64,000 nucleotides of DNA from Amphiplicatus sp046296195 (GCA_046296195.1 JBKBLR010000011.1:1-64000), one strand, 5' to 3'. Counted from the stretch's first letter, positions 23,966 to 33,322 are shown. Translations and numbers: made by a program. Notes: a model not told the origin generated them from the letters alone.

Positions 23966-24418
23966 ATGGCCGGGCTTGAGGACTGGAAACCGCTGCGGCT
24001 CGTCGCCGAGGACGCCGAGGACCTCAAGGCGATGTCGGCGATCCTTCAGGATGCGGTCGGCAAGGTCGGCGACTTCGCGCATCTGCCCCGCCAGCGGCGC
24101 TTTGCTTTCGTCGTCAACCGGTTCATTTGGGAAGCGGCGGGGCAGGCGCGGCGCGGACCCTATGCGCGGGTGAGAACCGGTTGCCATTTCGACGACGTGA
24201 CGGCGGTGCGCCAGTCCAATCTGCGCCTCGACGCCAAGGACGCCGTCCTCGAACTCCTCGCGCTGCGGTTCGCCCCGGGCGAGGACGGAACCGGCGCGAT
24301 CACGCTCGATTTCGCCGGCGGCGGCGCGATCCGGCTTGACGTTGAAAGCGTCAACGCGGGCCTTGCTGACATCTCCGCGCCGTGGATTACGCGCCTGAAG
24401 CCGGAGCACGAGGCGTGA
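23966..24418 (+). CDS. DUF2948 family protein
   Basis: 150 residues from ATG 23966. Matches DUF2948: LEDWKPLRLVAEDAEDLKAMSAILQDAVGKVGDF, RRFAFVVNRFIWE, VRTGCHFDDVTAVRQ. Function unknown; the family is almost confined to alphaproteobacteria and lies after murA there. In many relatives hisD comes next; here hisD is not present and UPF0262 follows directly. Confidence 0.9.
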   Translation: MAGLEDWKPLRLVAEDAEDLKAMSAILQDAVGKVGDFAHLPRQRRFAFVVNRFIWEAAGQARRGPYARVRTGCHFDDVTAVRQSNLRLDAKDAVLELLALRFAPGEDGTGAITLDFAGGGAIRLDVESVNAGLADISAPWITRLKPEHEA

Positions 24419-24468
24419 CGCATCTCGTCCGCGCGGTTATGCTGCGTCTCGCGTAGCGGGTGGTGATC

Positions 24469-24969
24469 ATGGCGGACGACGCCGACAAGCAAACGCGCCG
24501 GATCGTCCGCATCGATCTCGACGAGCGGAGCCTCGCGCGCGCGACGGCCGACATCGAGCATGAGCGCAAGGTCGCGATCTACGACCTCATCGAAGAGAAT
24601 TTTTTCGAGCCGATCGGAGCCGGCGAGGGACCGTTCGAACTTTATCTCTCGCTCGTCGAGAACCGGCTTGTTTTTGACGTGCGCCGCCACGACCCGCAGC
24701 AACCGGGCGGGACGCCGATCGGGCAGGTGCATCTTTCGATGTCGCCCTTCCGGAAGATCATCAAGGACTACTTCATGCTGTGTGAGAGCTATTACGACGC
24801 CATCCGCACGGCCGCGCCCGCGCAGATCGAGACCGTCGATATGGCGCGGCGCGCGATGCACAATGAGGGTTCTGAAATCTTGCGAGAACGCCTGACCGAA
24901 AAGATCAATCTCGATCTCAACACGGCGCGGCGGCTTTTCACGCTCATCTGCTCCTTTCACATGCGATAA
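24469..24969 (+). CDS. UPF0262 family protein
   Basis: 166 residues from ATG 24469; two in-frame GTG codons lie just before. Family segments: RIVRIDLDERSL, HERKVAIYDLIEENFF, HLSMSPFRKIIKDYFMLCESYYDAIR and the LNTARRLFTLICSFHMR ending. Found only in alphaproteobacteria; no function is known. It ends 6 bp before the phosphatase gene, so the two are one transcript. Confidence 0.92.
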   Translation: MADDADKQTRRIVRIDLDERSLARATADIEHERKVAIYDLIEENFFEPIGAGEGPFELYLSLVENRLVFDVRRHDPQQPGGTPIGQVHLSMSPFRKIIKDYFMLCESYYDAIRTAAPAQIETVDMARRAMHNEGSEILRERLTEKINLDLNTARRLFTLICSFHMR

Positions 24970-24975
24970 TCGTCG

Positions 24976-25401
24976 ATGGTCAAGAAGGTTCTCTTCGTCT
25001 GCAATCTGAACTCTGTCCGATCGCCGATGGCCGCCGCGATTCTTGCGAGCGGGCGCGCGTCCGAGGTGATCGTCGATTCGGCTGGCGTCTATGAAGGCGG
25101 CGCCGACCCCTTCGTCGCCAAGGTGCTCGAGGAAATCGGCGTTCCGCTCGGCGATTATGAGCCGAAGGCGCTGTCGGACGTCGATGTTTCAAGGTTCGAC
25201 CTCGTCATCGCGCTGACGCCGGAGGCCGCGGCCGAAACGCGCCGCCTGCTGCCGGCGAGCCGGATCGAATTCTGGCCGACCGACAACCCGAGCGACGTGC
25301 GCGGCGGCGACGACGCGCTTTTCAGCGCCTACCGGTCCGTGCGCGACGAGCTCGCCGCCCGCATCCGCGCCCGTTTTCCCGCCGGCAAGAAACAGCCTTG
25401 A
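24976..25401 (+). CDS. Low-molecular-weight protein-tyrosine-phosphatase family protein
   Basis: 141 residues. Residues 5-16 are FVCNLNSVRSPM, the CX5R phosphate loop with Cys9 and the following Ser. FWPTDNPSD near residue 96 supplies the general-acid Asp. It may act on protein phosphotyrosine or arsenate; the ArsC-like subgroup keeps the same loop. In relatives this gene also sits between UPF0262 and infA. Confidence 0.87.
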   Translation: MVKKVLFVCNLNSVRSPMAAAILASGRASEVIVDSAGVYEGGADPFVAKVLEEIGVPLGDYEPKALSDVDVSRFDLVIALTPEAAAETRRLLPASRIEFWPTDNPSDVRGGDDALFSAYRSVRDELAARIRARFPAGKKQP

Positions 25402-25506
25402 TTTTGCGCCGCGCCGGGACCATTTTCCGGCCGCCCAAAGATCCGCAACAGCCCGAAGGCCGGGCGGCCCCGACAGGAGGGGGGGATCGCCTGACCAGAG
25501 GACTGC

Positions 25507-25725
25507 ATGGCCAAAGAAGAATTGCTGGAATTTGAAGGCACGGTCGAGGAGCTGCTCCCGAACGCCACCTTTCGCGTGAAGCTCGACCAGGGTCACGAGA
25601 TTATCGCCCACACCGCGGGCAAGATGCGCAAGAACCGCATCCGCGTGCTCGCCGGCGACCGCGTCCAGGTTGAAATGACGCCCTATGATCTGACCAAGGG
25701 CCGGATCACCTTCCGCTTCAAATAG
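25507..25725 (+). CDS. infA: Translation initiation factor IF-1
   Basis: 72 residues with the whole IF-1 OB fold: MAKEELLEFEGTVEELLPNATF, ENGHEI-like DQGHEIIAHTAGKMRKNRIRVL, and the VQVEMTPYDLTKGRI ending. IF-1 binds the ribosomal A site during initiation. It lies about 100 bp after the phosphatase gene and 3 bp before maf. Confidence 0.98.
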   Translation: MAKEELLEFEGTVEELLPNATFRVKLDQGHEIIAHTAGKMRKNRIRVLAGDRVQVEMTPYDLTKGRITFRFK

Positions 25726-25728
25726 GAA

Positions 25729-26313
25729 ATGGCGCGTCCCTTGCGCCTCGTTCTCGCCAGCGCCTCGCCGCGCCGCCTCGACATCCTGAAAATGATCGGC
25801 GTCGAACCGGACGCGATCATCAGCGCCGATCTCGACGAAAGCGAGCGGGCGGGCGAACTTGTCCGCGATTACGTCTCGCGGCTCGCCGCCGAGAAGGCCC
25901 ACGCCGTCGCCGATCGCGCACCCGATGCGGCGACGCTCGCGGCGGACACGGCGGTCGCGTGCGGCCGGCGCATCCTGCCCAAGGCGGAGACGGAAGATCA
26001 GGCTCGGTTCTGCCTTGAAGCGCTGTCGGGGCGGGCGCACCGCGTCTGGACCGGCGTTGCGCTCCTCGTCCCTGGAGCGCCTTTGCGCCTTCGCGCCGTC
26101 GAATCGCGCGTGAAGGTCGCGCGGCTCTCTGAGGCCGACATCGCTGATTACCTCTGTTCGGGCGAATGGCGCGGCAAGGCGGGCGGCTACGCGATCCAGG
26201 GCCGGTTCGCACGCCATGTCGAGATGATCGTCGGCTCGCATACCAACATTGTCGGCCTGCCGGCGCGTGAGACGTTCAACCTCTTGAAAGGTGCGGGGCT
26301 CGCCGGGCCATGA
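25729..26313 (+). CDS. maf: Maf-family nucleoside triphosphate pyrophosphatase
   Basis: 194 residues. LASASPRRLDILKMIG is the Maf N-terminus; the rest includes LAADTAVACGRRILPKAE with the conserved DT pair and YAIQGRFARHVEMIVGSHTNIVGLP, the Maf C-terminal motif. Maf hydrolyses dTTP/UTP or modified pyrimidine triphosphates and influences septation. It starts 3 bp after infA and overlaps the RNase E/G-like gene by ATGA. Confidence 0.94.
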   Translation: MARPLRLVLASASPRRLDILKMIGVEPDAIISADLDESERAGELVRDYVSRLAAEKAHAVADRAPDAATLAADTAVACGRRILPKAETEDQARFCLEALSGRAHRVWTGVALLVPGAPLRLRAVESRVKVARLSEADIADYLCSGEWRGKAGGYAIQGRFARHVEMIVGSHTNIVGLPARETFNLLKGAGLAGP

Positions 26314-27494
26314 CGCGCCGGCTTTTCGTCGCCTGCGGCGCGGCGGAGACCGTCGCCGCGCTTGTCGCCGACGGCGAGATCGCGCGTTTCTTTTTCGCGC
26401 CTGCGCGGGGCGACGAGACCGCGCCGCGGCGGGCCGAAACCGGCGATATCGTCCTTGGACGGATCAAGGCGTCATCCCCGGCGCTTGGCGGGGTCTTCAT
26501 CGACATCGGATCGGAGCAAGACGGCTTCGCGCCGCTGAGGAGAAGCGCGACGACTGCGCCCGAGGGCGCGACGGCGCTTTTCCACGTGCAACGACCGGCG
26601 ATCGGCGGCAAGGGCGCGGTTCTCGACCCTGACTGGCGGCGCGGATTGTCGCCGAAGCGCCAGGCGTCAATGACGCTTGAGGGGCCGCCTCGGCTTCTCT
26701 CCCAGACATTCGACCCGGTCCTTCTGGTCGTTTTGCGAGCGGCGGACTTGGGCCCGGCGGAGATCATCGTCGATCAGCCCGATGCGGCGCATGCGCTGGC
26801 GTATGACGGCGTCACCGCAAGCTGCGACACGGGGCGCGTCGCCGCGCTTGATCTTGAAGGCGCGATCGCGGCGGCGCTTGAGTCCGTGGTCGCGCTTGGC
26901 GGCGGCGCGCGCATGACGATCGAGGAAACCTCGGGCGGCTGTGTCGTCGATGTTGATGCGGGCCCCGCGGCGGAGGCGTCACGCAAGCCGAACGATGCGG
27001 TGAACCGGCGCGCCGCCGGCGCCCTTTTCGGCGAACTCGGGCGGCGCGGGATCGGCGGGCGGGTCATCGTCGATTTCCTGCCGCCCTCCTCCCCGGCGGC
27101 GCGGAAGGCCTTGGCCGCCGAGCTTGAGAACAACGCCGCGCCGTTTGAGCGCCGCCTTGGAAAGCTCGCCCCGGACGGACTTCTCGACCTCACCGCGCCG
27201 CGCCGGGATTTCTCGCTCCTTGAGCGGGCCAGCGCGCCGGCGAGTGAAGGTTGCATCCGCGCCGGACGGCGCCTGACGCTCGACTGGACAGCAAGGCGCG
27301 CAGTCGCGGCGATCGAGGGGCGTCTTTCGCGCCATCCGCGCTTGCGCGTCACGCTGGAGGCTGGCGCCGCCATCGCGCGCTATCTTGCGGACCGTCCGCA
27401 ATGGCTCGGGCGGCTTGCTGAGCGCTATGGTCCGCGCGCCCTCATCGAGGCGACGGAGAGACCCGAAAGGACGTTTGATGTCCGGGAAAGCTGA
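26310..27494 (+). CDS. Ribonuclease E/G family protein
   Basis: 394 residues, shorter than E. coli RNase G (489). An S1-like start (GDIVLGRIKASSPALGGVFIDIGSEQDGFAPL) is followed by the RNase E/G nuclease region with GGRVIVDFLPPSS, where the metal-binding Asp normally lies, and DGLLDLTAPRRDFSLLER. The usual zinc-link cysteines are not evident. Likely an endoribonuclease of the short alphaproteobacterial type often next to maf and yacG. Overlaps maf by ATGA and yacG by 17 bp. Confidence 0.82.
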   Translation: MTRRLFVACGAAETVAALVADGEIARFFFAPARGDETAPRRAETGDIVLGRIKASSPALGGVFIDIGSEQDGFAPLRRSATTAPEGATALFHVQRPAIGGKGAVLDPDWRRGLSPKRQASMTLEGPPRLLSQTFDPVLLVVLRAADLGPAEIIVDQPDAAHALAYDGVTASCDTGRVAALDLEGAIAAALESVVALGGGARMTIEETSGGCVVDVDAGPAAEASRKPNDAVNRRAAGALFGELGRRGIGGRVIVDFLPPSSPAARKALAAELENNAAPFERRLGKLAPDGLLDLTAPRRDFSLLERASAPASEGCIRAGRRLTLDWTARRAVAAIEGRLSRHPRLRVTLEAGAAIARYLADRPQWLGRLAERYGPRALIEATERPERTFDVRES

Positions 27495-27681
27495 TCCGGC
27501 CGATCGAATGCCGAAAAAAGCCGCCTGTCCCGTTTGCAAGGCGCCGCAGAGCGAAGCCTATCGGCCGTTCTGTTCAAAGCGGTGCGCCGATGTCGACCTC
27601 CACCGGTGGCTTTCCGGCGGTTACGCGATCCCGGCGGTCGAAGCGGAAGAAGCGCCGGACGCCGACAGCGAGAAAGACTAG
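27478..27681 (+). CDS. yacG: DNA gyrase inhibitor / zinc-binding protein YacG
   Basis: 67 residues from ATG 27478, preceded by AAAGGA. Zinc ligands are CPVCKAP and CSKRCADVD (CX2C ... CX3C) with the FCSKRCADVDLHRWL core of the YacG family. YacG binds GyrB and inhibits supercoiling. ATG 27508 is an alternative start. Last gene of the murA-to-yacG cluster; a terminator begins at its stop codon. Confidence 0.92.
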   Translation: MSGKADPADRMPKKAACPVCKAPQSEAYRPFCSKRCADVDLHRWLSGGYAIPAVEAEEAPDADSEKD

Positions 27682-27710
27682 GCCCGCCTCCGGGACGCGA
27701 GGCGGGCCTT
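27681..27710 (+). terminator. Terminator after yacG
   Basis: Stem GGCCCGCCT (27681-27689) with AGGCGGGCC (27700-27708), followed by TT. Its first base is the last base of the yacG stop codon. Confidence 0.75.
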
Positions 27711-27752
27711 CCCGCCGCGCCGCGGGGGCGGGGCGCGGCGAAGATTGACGCT

Positions 27753-28223
27753 TCAGAACTGCGGCGCTTCCTGCGTCGTCGGCGCAAGGAGGGCGACGAA
27801 AACCTTGTGCTCGCTGTCGCTGAGAACGCGGTTGAGGTCGGCGTCGGCGGCGTCGAAGCTGGCGACCCGCGCCGCGGCGAGTTCCTCCTTGGCGATCCTG
27901 CCGTCCTCGCCGGCGATCGCTGCAAACTGCGCTGGCGGTGCGGCGGCGGGCGTCGCGATCAAAGCGCCGGCGGGCTTTGGCTGCATCGATTCAAGTTTCG
28001 AGAACTCCGCCTCGTTGAGGAAGCTGTCCGCGTCGGCGTCAGCAAGAATGAACTCGGCCTCGCCAAGCTTCATCGCGTCCTCGCGCGTCTTGACGGCGTC
28101 GATCGTCATCGCCTGCGGCGCGGCCGCCTTCATCTTGACGGCGCCTTTCTTTGCGGGCTCGCCGGCGTTGACGGTTGCAACCATCGCAAGCGCGGCGGCG
28201 GAAGTGATAAGGGTACGGATCAT
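27753..28223 (-). CDS. Secreted EF-hand protein
   Basis: 156 residues. A signal peptide ends VATVNAGEP (about residue 20). Two EF-hand-like calcium loops are visible: DADADSFLNEAEF near residue 62 and DAADADLNRVLSDSEH near residue 124; a weaker middle pair, GEDGRIAKEEL, may be a third. A calcium-binding role in the periplasm is inferred. Single gene between convergent yacG and the patatin gene. Confidence 0.8.
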   Translation of the reverse strand: MIRTLITSAAALAMVATVNAGEPAKKGAVKMKAAAPQAMTIDAVKTREDAMKLGEAEFILADADADSFLNEAEFSKLESMQPKPAGALIATPAAAPPAQFAAIAGEDGRIAKEELAAARVASFDAADADLNRVLSDSEHKVFVALLAPTTQEAPQF

Positions 28224-28346
28224 GTCGGCGCTCCTTCACATCGCCGGACCAGCAGGAGGCGGTCCGGCCTGACGTGGAGGGATATCGGCATCGTCGTCCG
28301 CCGGCGCCAGTTAAGCCTCGGTCATGACAGGATTGTCATGGCGCAC

Positions 28347-29366
28347 TCACACGCCGCTGTCGAACATCGCCCGGATGTCAACGGTGCTTCGAGCGCCGAT
28401 GCTTTCGAAATTTTCAGAAAGCCATTGATCGGCGACGGCGCGCCCTTTCGCTTTCAGCGACATCAGAAAGCGCCGGTCGACATTGAATTTCGAGGCGACG
28501 GAGTAGTTCTCCAGCGCGCAATCGCTGCGGATCGAATGAACCCGCACCTTGCGCAGGTCGTTCCGTCGCTCCTCCTTCAGCCAGCCTTCATCGAGCAGCT
28601 TCTCGACGAAAGCGACCGCGCGCAGCTCCCGCAGCAGCGAGGCGTTGAAACTGATTTCATTGATCCGGTTTAGGATGTCGGGCGCCGTCACCGGAATCTT
28701 GTCGTGCGTCAGCGGGTTGATGTGGACGATGACGACGTCGCTCGATTCCGCCTCGTAAAAGAATGGAAAGAGCGGCGGGTTGCCCATATAGCCGCCGTCC
28801 CAATAGGCCTCGCCGTCAATCTCGACCGCCTTGAACAGGAAGGGCAGGCAGGTCGAGGCGAGCACCGCCGCGATCGAGACCTCATGCGTCTTGAAGATCC
28901 TCACCTTGCCGGTGCGGACATTCGTGGCCGACAGGTAAAGCCGCGTCGTCGTGCAGCCTTTCAGGGCGTCGAAGTCGATGACGCGGGCCAGAACCTCTTT
29001 CAGCGGATTGATGTTGAAAGGATTGAACTGATAGGGGGAGTAAACGCGCGTGAAAATGTCGAACATTCGATAAGCGACCGCGTCATCGGCGTCGCCGAAC
29101 GGCCCCGTGCGCACCGGGCTCGTGAAGGCCCCGACGCGCATGATCTCTTCCCAAAGCCGGTCGAGCGTTTCCCGCGCGCTTTCACGCCCGCCGCGGAAAA
29201 GGCCATAGGCGAGCGCGGCGGCGTTGACGGCGCCCTCGCTCGCGCCCGAGACGCCTTCGACGGCGACCCGCTCATCGTCGAGAAGCCGGTCAAGGACGCC
29301 CCAGGTGACCGCGCCATGCGCGCCGCCCCCCTGCAGCGCGAGGTTCACCTTCTTGGGCTCGGTCAC
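28347..29366 (-). CDS. Patatin-like phospholipase
   Basis: 339 residues. The oxyanion motif is GGGAHG near residue 14, the nucleophile motif GASEG (serine near residue 43) and the partner Asp lies in WDGGYMGNP. Such enzymes cleave acyl groups from phospholipids; some bacterial ones act on PHB. The start is GTG at 29366, sharing a base with the TAG stop of bdhA. The bdhA-patatin pairing is common in alphaproteobacteria and suggests a link to hydroxybutyrate or polymer turnover. Confidence 0.88.
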   Translation of the reverse strand: MTEPKKVNLALQGGGAHGAVTWGVLDRLLDDERVAVEGVSGASEGAVNAAALAYGLFRGGRESARETLDRLWEEIMRVGAFTSPVRTGPFGDADDAVAYRMFDIFTRVYSPYQFNPFNINPLKEVLARVIDFDALKGCTTTRLYLSATNVRTGKVRIFKTHEVSIAAVLASTCLPFLFKAVEIDGEAYWDGGYMGNPPLFPFFYEAESSDVVIVHINPLTHDKIPVTAPDILNRINEISFNASLLRELRAVAFVEKLLDEGWLKEERRNDLRKVRVHSIRSDCALENYSVASKFNVDRRFLMSLKAKGRAVADQWLSENFESIGARSTVDIRAMFDSGV

Positions 29367-30148
29367 TATTTCGCGACCCAGCCGCCGTCGATCTGCAGCG
29401 CCGCGCCGGTGATCGAGGCCGCCTTGTCGCCGGCGAGGAACACAGCGAGCGCGGCGACCTCCTCGACCGTCACGAATTTCTTCGTCGGCTGGGCTTCGAG
29501 AATGACTTTCTGCACGACCTCCGCTTCGGTCATGCCGCGCGCGCGCGCGGTGTCAGGAATCTGCTTTTCAACCAGCGGCGTCTTCACATAGCCGGGGCAG
29601 ATCGCATTGCAGGTGACGCCGAATTCCGCGCCCTCGAGCGCGACCGTCTTGGTGAACCCAAGGACGCCGTGCTTGGCCGCGACATAGGCCGATTTGAAGG
29701 GCGAGGCGACGAGGGCGTGCGCAGAGGCGATGTTGATGATTCGTCCAAAGCCGCGCGCCTTCATGCCCTTGAACACGGCCTTCGTGAGGTGGAAGGTCGC
29801 CGAGAGGTTGATGGCGATGATCGCATCCCACTTGTCCTCCGGGAACTCCTCAATCGGCGAGACATGCTGGATGCCGGCGTTGTTGACGAGGATGTCGACT
29901 TTGCCGAAGGCGTCGGCGGCGACCGCGGCGAGGGCGCGGATCTCCTCAGGCTTCGACATGTCGGCGCCGTTGTAGGCGACGCGCACGCCATACCGGTCGG
30001 CGAGGCGGCGGCGTTCGGCTTCGATCGCGCCGGTCTCGCCGAAACCGTTGAGCATGAGGTCGCAGCCGTCCGAGGCGAGCGCTTCGGCGATCGCAAGCCC
30101 GATGCCGCTCGTTGATCCGGTGACGATCGCCGATCGGCCTTTGGTCAT
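29366..30148 (-). CDS. bdhA: D-3-hydroxybutyrate dehydrogenase
   Basis: 260 residues, a short-chain dehydrogenase. Cofactor motif TGSTSGIG at the N-terminus, NNAG core, catalytic Ser in NIASAHALVASPFKSAYVAAKHG and YVAAK supplying Tyr and Lys. The FKSAYVAAKHGVLGFTKTVALE pattern is that of 3-hydroxybutyrate dehydrogenases. It converts 3-hydroxybutyrate to acetoacetate during use of stored polymer. First gene of a two-gene operon with the patatin; the mcl-PHA locus lies 8 kb away. Confidence 0.93.
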   Translation of the reverse strand: MTKGRSAIVTGSTSGIGLAIAEALASDGCDLMLNGFGETGAIEAERRRLADRYGVRVAYNGADMSKPEEIRALAAVAADAFGKVDILVNNAGIQHVSPIEEFPEDKWDAIIAINLSATFHLTKAVFKGMKARGFGRIINIASAHALVASPFKSAYVAAKHGVLGFTKTVALEGAEFGVTCNAICPGYVKTPLVEKQIPDTARARGMTEAEVVQKVILEAQPTKKFVTVEEVAALAVFLAGDKAASITGAALQIDGGWVAK

Positions 30149-30272
30149 GTCGCGCTCCTCTTTCGCTGGTTGCGGCGCACCATACCGGCGGCCGACAGCC
30201 GCCTCAACCGCGCTGGCGCCGCCGGCGCGGCGGGTCTATTGTCGCGACGTGATCAGAATTGCGTAGGCGGCG

Positions 30273-30803
30273 ATGCGGGCGCTTTTGCTGTGTGCGGCGA
30301 TGACGGCGGCGTCGCCCGCCGCCGCGCAAATGTCGATCACGACCTTTGGCGCGACTGATGCGCAAGGCTGCTATGAAGATGCGCGCAGCGACACGGCGAC
30401 CGCAGTCGATCGCTGCGACGCCGCCCTGCGCAGCCGGAATCTGACGAAGCGCGACCGAACCGCGACCCTCGTCAATCGCGGCATCATCCACAACAGGGGC
30501 AAGCGCGTTGACGCCGCGCTTTCCGACTTCAACGCGGCGCTCGACGCCGATCCCTCGCTCGGCGAGGCCTGGCTCAATCGCGGCAATGCCCAGTTCCTGC
30601 GCAGCCAGTATGATCTTGCCATCGCCGATTACGAGAAGTCGCTCGAGGCCGACCTCTCGAAGCCCTGGGTCGCCTGGTACAATATCGGCCTGGCGCGTGA
30701 GGCGCAAAAGGACGCGCGCGGCGCCCGCACCGCCTATGAGCGCGCGCTTGAGCTCAATCCGGGCTTCAGCCTCGCGAAACAGAAGCTGGGGCTTGTGGAA
30801 TAG
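30273..30803 (+). CDS. Secreted TPR-repeat protein
   Basis: 176 residues. Signal peptide ending AAAQ (about residue 19). Three or four TPR units follow (RTATLVNRGIIHNRG, SLGEAWLNRGNAQFLRSQYDLAIADYEKSL, WVAWYNIGLAREAQKDARGARTAYERALE). Probably a periplasmic scaffold protein; no partner can be named. Divergent from bdhA across 124 bp. Confidence 0.82.
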   Translation: MRALLLCAAMTAASPAAAQMSITTFGATDAQGCYEDARSDTATAVDRCDAALRSRNLTKRDRTATLVNRGIIHNRGKRVDAALSDFNAALDADPSLGEAWLNRGNAQFLRSQYDLAIADYEKSLEADLSKPWVAWYNIGLAREAQKDARGARTAYERALELNPGFSLAKQKLGLVE

Positions 30804-30971
30804 GGCGATCCGGCGCCCGTCCCAGCCAAGAGCTGCGCAGCGCCGGATGCAGCCGCACGCCTTTTGTCGTAGACCCCGTTCTCCGAAATGCGAGCCGGAG
30901 AAGGTGGTGGTGAGCCTCCAATTAACGTGCGGTTTCACCCGAAAACCGCTGCGCTGATTTCGGACTGCGCT

Positions 30972-31691
30972 CTAGGCGAAGCATTCCGCCAGGAACAGCT
31001 TCAGCGACGCCCACGCCCGGTCCGCGGCGCGCTCATTGTAGACCGTGCCGAAGGCCGGATCGTTCGCCTGCGGGTTGGTGAAGGCGTGCATGACGCCGCC
31101 GTAGGCGTGGATCTGCCAATCAGCGCCGGCTTCGGTAAGCTCGTTCCCGAGCGCGACGACGTCTTCGGGCTTCACCATCGGGTCGTCATAGCCGTGAAAG
31201 GCGATCACCTTCGCCTTGACCTTGCGCCCCCTCGTGTTGCCTGGCGCGCCGAAGAGGCCATGAAAGGACGCCGCGCCGCGAATGTCGGCGCCGGTGCGGG
31301 CGACATCGAGCGCGCACAGCCCGCCGAAACAGAAACCCATGATGGCGATGCGCGAGGCGTCAACCTCCGGCAAACCTTTCACAACCTCGATGACATGCAG
31401 CAGCCGCTCTTGCAGATGCAGGCGGTTCGAAGCGAGCGGCGTCATCAGCGCCTGGCATTCCTCGGTCGTCTTGCCGAAGACGCCCTTGCCGTAGAGGTCG
31501 AGCGCAAAGCCGGCATAGCCGAGCTCGGCGAGGCGCCGGGCGTACTCCTCCTCGACGGGCCCGCGTCCCGCCCAGGCATGACTGATGAGAACGGCCGGGC
31601 GCTTGCCGGCGGGCGCATCGCCGAAGGCCAGCAATCCCTCATAGGCTTTGCCGCCATGTGAATAGCCGACTGCGCGCGTATGGATCGCCAT
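30972..31691 (-). CDS. Dienelactone hydrolase family protein
   Basis: 239 residues from ATG 31691 with GGGAGA before it. Alpha/beta hydrolase: nucleophile motif GFCFGG (Cys instead of Ser, as in dienelactone hydrolase), FHGYDDPMVKPEDVVAL with the Asp and GGVMHAFTNPQAN with the His. The natural substrate is unknown; the family acts on small lactones and esters. Single gene, convergent with the TPR gene. Confidence 0.9.
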   Translation of the reverse strand: MAIHTRAVGYSHGGKAYEGLLAFGDAPAGKRPAVLISHAWAGRGPVEEEYARRLAELGYAGFALDLYGKGVFGKTTEECQALMTPLASNRLHLQERLLHVIEVVKGLPEVDASRIAIMGFCFGGLCALDVARTGADIRGAASFHGLFGAPGNTRGRKVKAKVIAFHGYDDPMVKPEDVVALGNELTEAGADWQIHAYGGVMHAFTNPQANDPAFGTVYNERAADRAWASLKLFLAECFA

Positions 31692-31770
31692 GCCCGTCTC
31701 CCTCAAAATTCAGGCGCGACTTTCCCCCGGCGCGGCGGGAAATCAAGAGGTGGCGACCTCTTCCGCGCGG

Positions 31771-33192
31771 TCACTCGCCGCGGGCGCCGATGCGGCTGAT
31801 TTTGAGCGTGTTCGTCTTGCCGGGACGCCCGAACGGATAGCCGGCGAGAATGATGATGCGGTCCCCGTCCTTCGCGCCGTGCTTGACCGCGAGAAGTTCG
31901 GCTTTTTCATGCATTTCGTGGAAGTGCGAGATGTCCTCGGTCGTCACCGGCGTCACGCCCCAGTAGAGCGAGAGGCGTCGCGCGACCTCCTCGCTCGGCG
32001 TCGCGGCGAGAATGCCGCAATGCGGACGGTCGCGGGAAAGGCGCTTCGCCGTCGATCCCGTCTTGGTATAGGCGAGCGCGAGGCGGCAATCGAGCACCTC
32101 GGCGATGCGCCGCGCCGAAAGCGTGATCGCGTCGGCGGTCGTATGCTCCGCCCCCGGATCGTCCTGGATGATGAAGGACCCGCATTCGGGATCGCGCTCG
32201 GTCGCGGCGATGATGCGGTCCATGATGGCGACGGCCGACGGCGGATGGCGCCCGACGGCGGTCTCCGCCGACAGCATCACCGCGTCCGCGCCCTGAAAGA
32301 CGGCGGTTGAAACGTCGGAGGCTTCGGCGCGCGTCGGGGCGATCGATTCGACCATCGACTCCAGCATGTGGGTGGCGACGATGACGGGCTTTCCCGCCTT
32401 GCGGCAGGCCCTGACGATGCGGCGCTGGATGTTCGGCACGTCTTCGGCTGGCAATTCGACGCCGAGGTCGCCGCGCGCGACCATCAGCGCGTCCGATGCA
32501 TCGATGATGGCGTGCAGATGATCGACGGCGGTCGGCTTTTCGATCTTTGAAATCACGCCGGCGCGGCCCTTGATGAGCGCGCGCGCCTCCTCGACGTCTT
32601 CGGGACGCTGCACGAAGGAAAGCGCGACATAATCGACGCCGATCTTCAGCGCATGATCGAGGTCGGCGCGGTCTTTCTCTGTCAGCGCCGAAATGGGCAG
32701 CGCGCGGCCCGGCAGGTTGATCCCCTTGCGGTTGGTGAGACGGCCCGGCGTGTCCGCCTTGCCGAGCGCATAATCACCTTTCACCTCTTCGACCGTGATC
32801 TGCAGCTTGCCGTCGTCGAGCTTCAGGATGTCGCCCGCCTGCAAGACGCTCATGACTTCGGGATGCGGAATCGGGATGACATCATCTTCGGTCGTTTCTT
32901 TCGCGAGCATCAGGCGGTAATGCGCGCCATAGCGGAGATCGAGCCCGTCGCCCCTGAGGACGCCGGTGCGGATCTTCGGCCCCTGAAGATCGGCGAAGAC
33001 GGCGATCGGCGTTCCTGTCTCGCGCCCTATCGCGCGGATCGCCTCCATGATGCGGGTCGTCTTCTCATGCTCGCCATGGGAGAAATTCAATCGGAAGACA
33101 TCGACGCCCGCCTGGTGCAGCAGCGTCAGCATCGACGGCGAGGCGCTCGCCGGGCCGACGGTCGCGACGATCTTGCATTGCCGTTTTCTCAT
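31771..33192 (-). CDS. pyk: Pyruvate kinase
   Basis: 473 residues from ATG 33192; the longer frame starts with TTG. RRQ-type start KIVATVGPASASPSMLTLLHQAG, FRLNFSHGEHEKT, the active-site ISKIEKPTAVDHLHAIID with the catalytic Lys, MVARGDLGVELP, and MLESMVESIAPTRAEASDVSTAV. It makes pyruvate and ATP from phosphoenolpyruvate in the cytoplasm. Single gene, 79 bp from the dienelactone hydrolase start. Confidence 0.97.
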   Translation of the reverse strand: MRKRQCKIVATVGPASASPSMLTLLHQAGVDVFRLNFSHGEHEKTTRIMEAIRAIGRETGTPIAVFADLQGPKIRTGVLRGDGLDLRYGAHYRLMLAKETTEDDVIPIPHPEVMSVLQAGDILKLDDGKLQITVEEVKGDYALGKADTPGRLTNRKGINLPGRALPISALTEKDRADLDHALKIGVDYVALSFVQRPEDVEEARALIKGRAGVISKIEKPTAVDHLHAIIDASDALMVARGDLGVELPAEDVPNIQRRIVRACRKAGKPVIVATHMLESMVESIAPTRAEASDVSTAVFQGADAVMLSAETAVGRHPPSAVAIMDRIIAATERDPECGSFIIQDDPGAEHTTADAITLSARRIAEVLDCRLALAYTKTGSTAKRLSRDRPHCGILAATPSEEVARRLSLYWGVTPVTTEDISHFHEMHEKAELLAVKHGAKDGDRIIILAGYPFGRPGKTNTLKISRIGARGE

Positions 33193-33322
33193 CGGGACGG
33201 GGCTCCGGAAGCTGTTGGTTTTCAATCCCTAGTCCGATCGGCGGGCGGTGAAAAGAACGCCGCCGCTGCTTGCGCCGAGCCCGCCCCTTCGGCACTCTCG
33301 GCGCTGGGTGCGGGAGGCGGCG

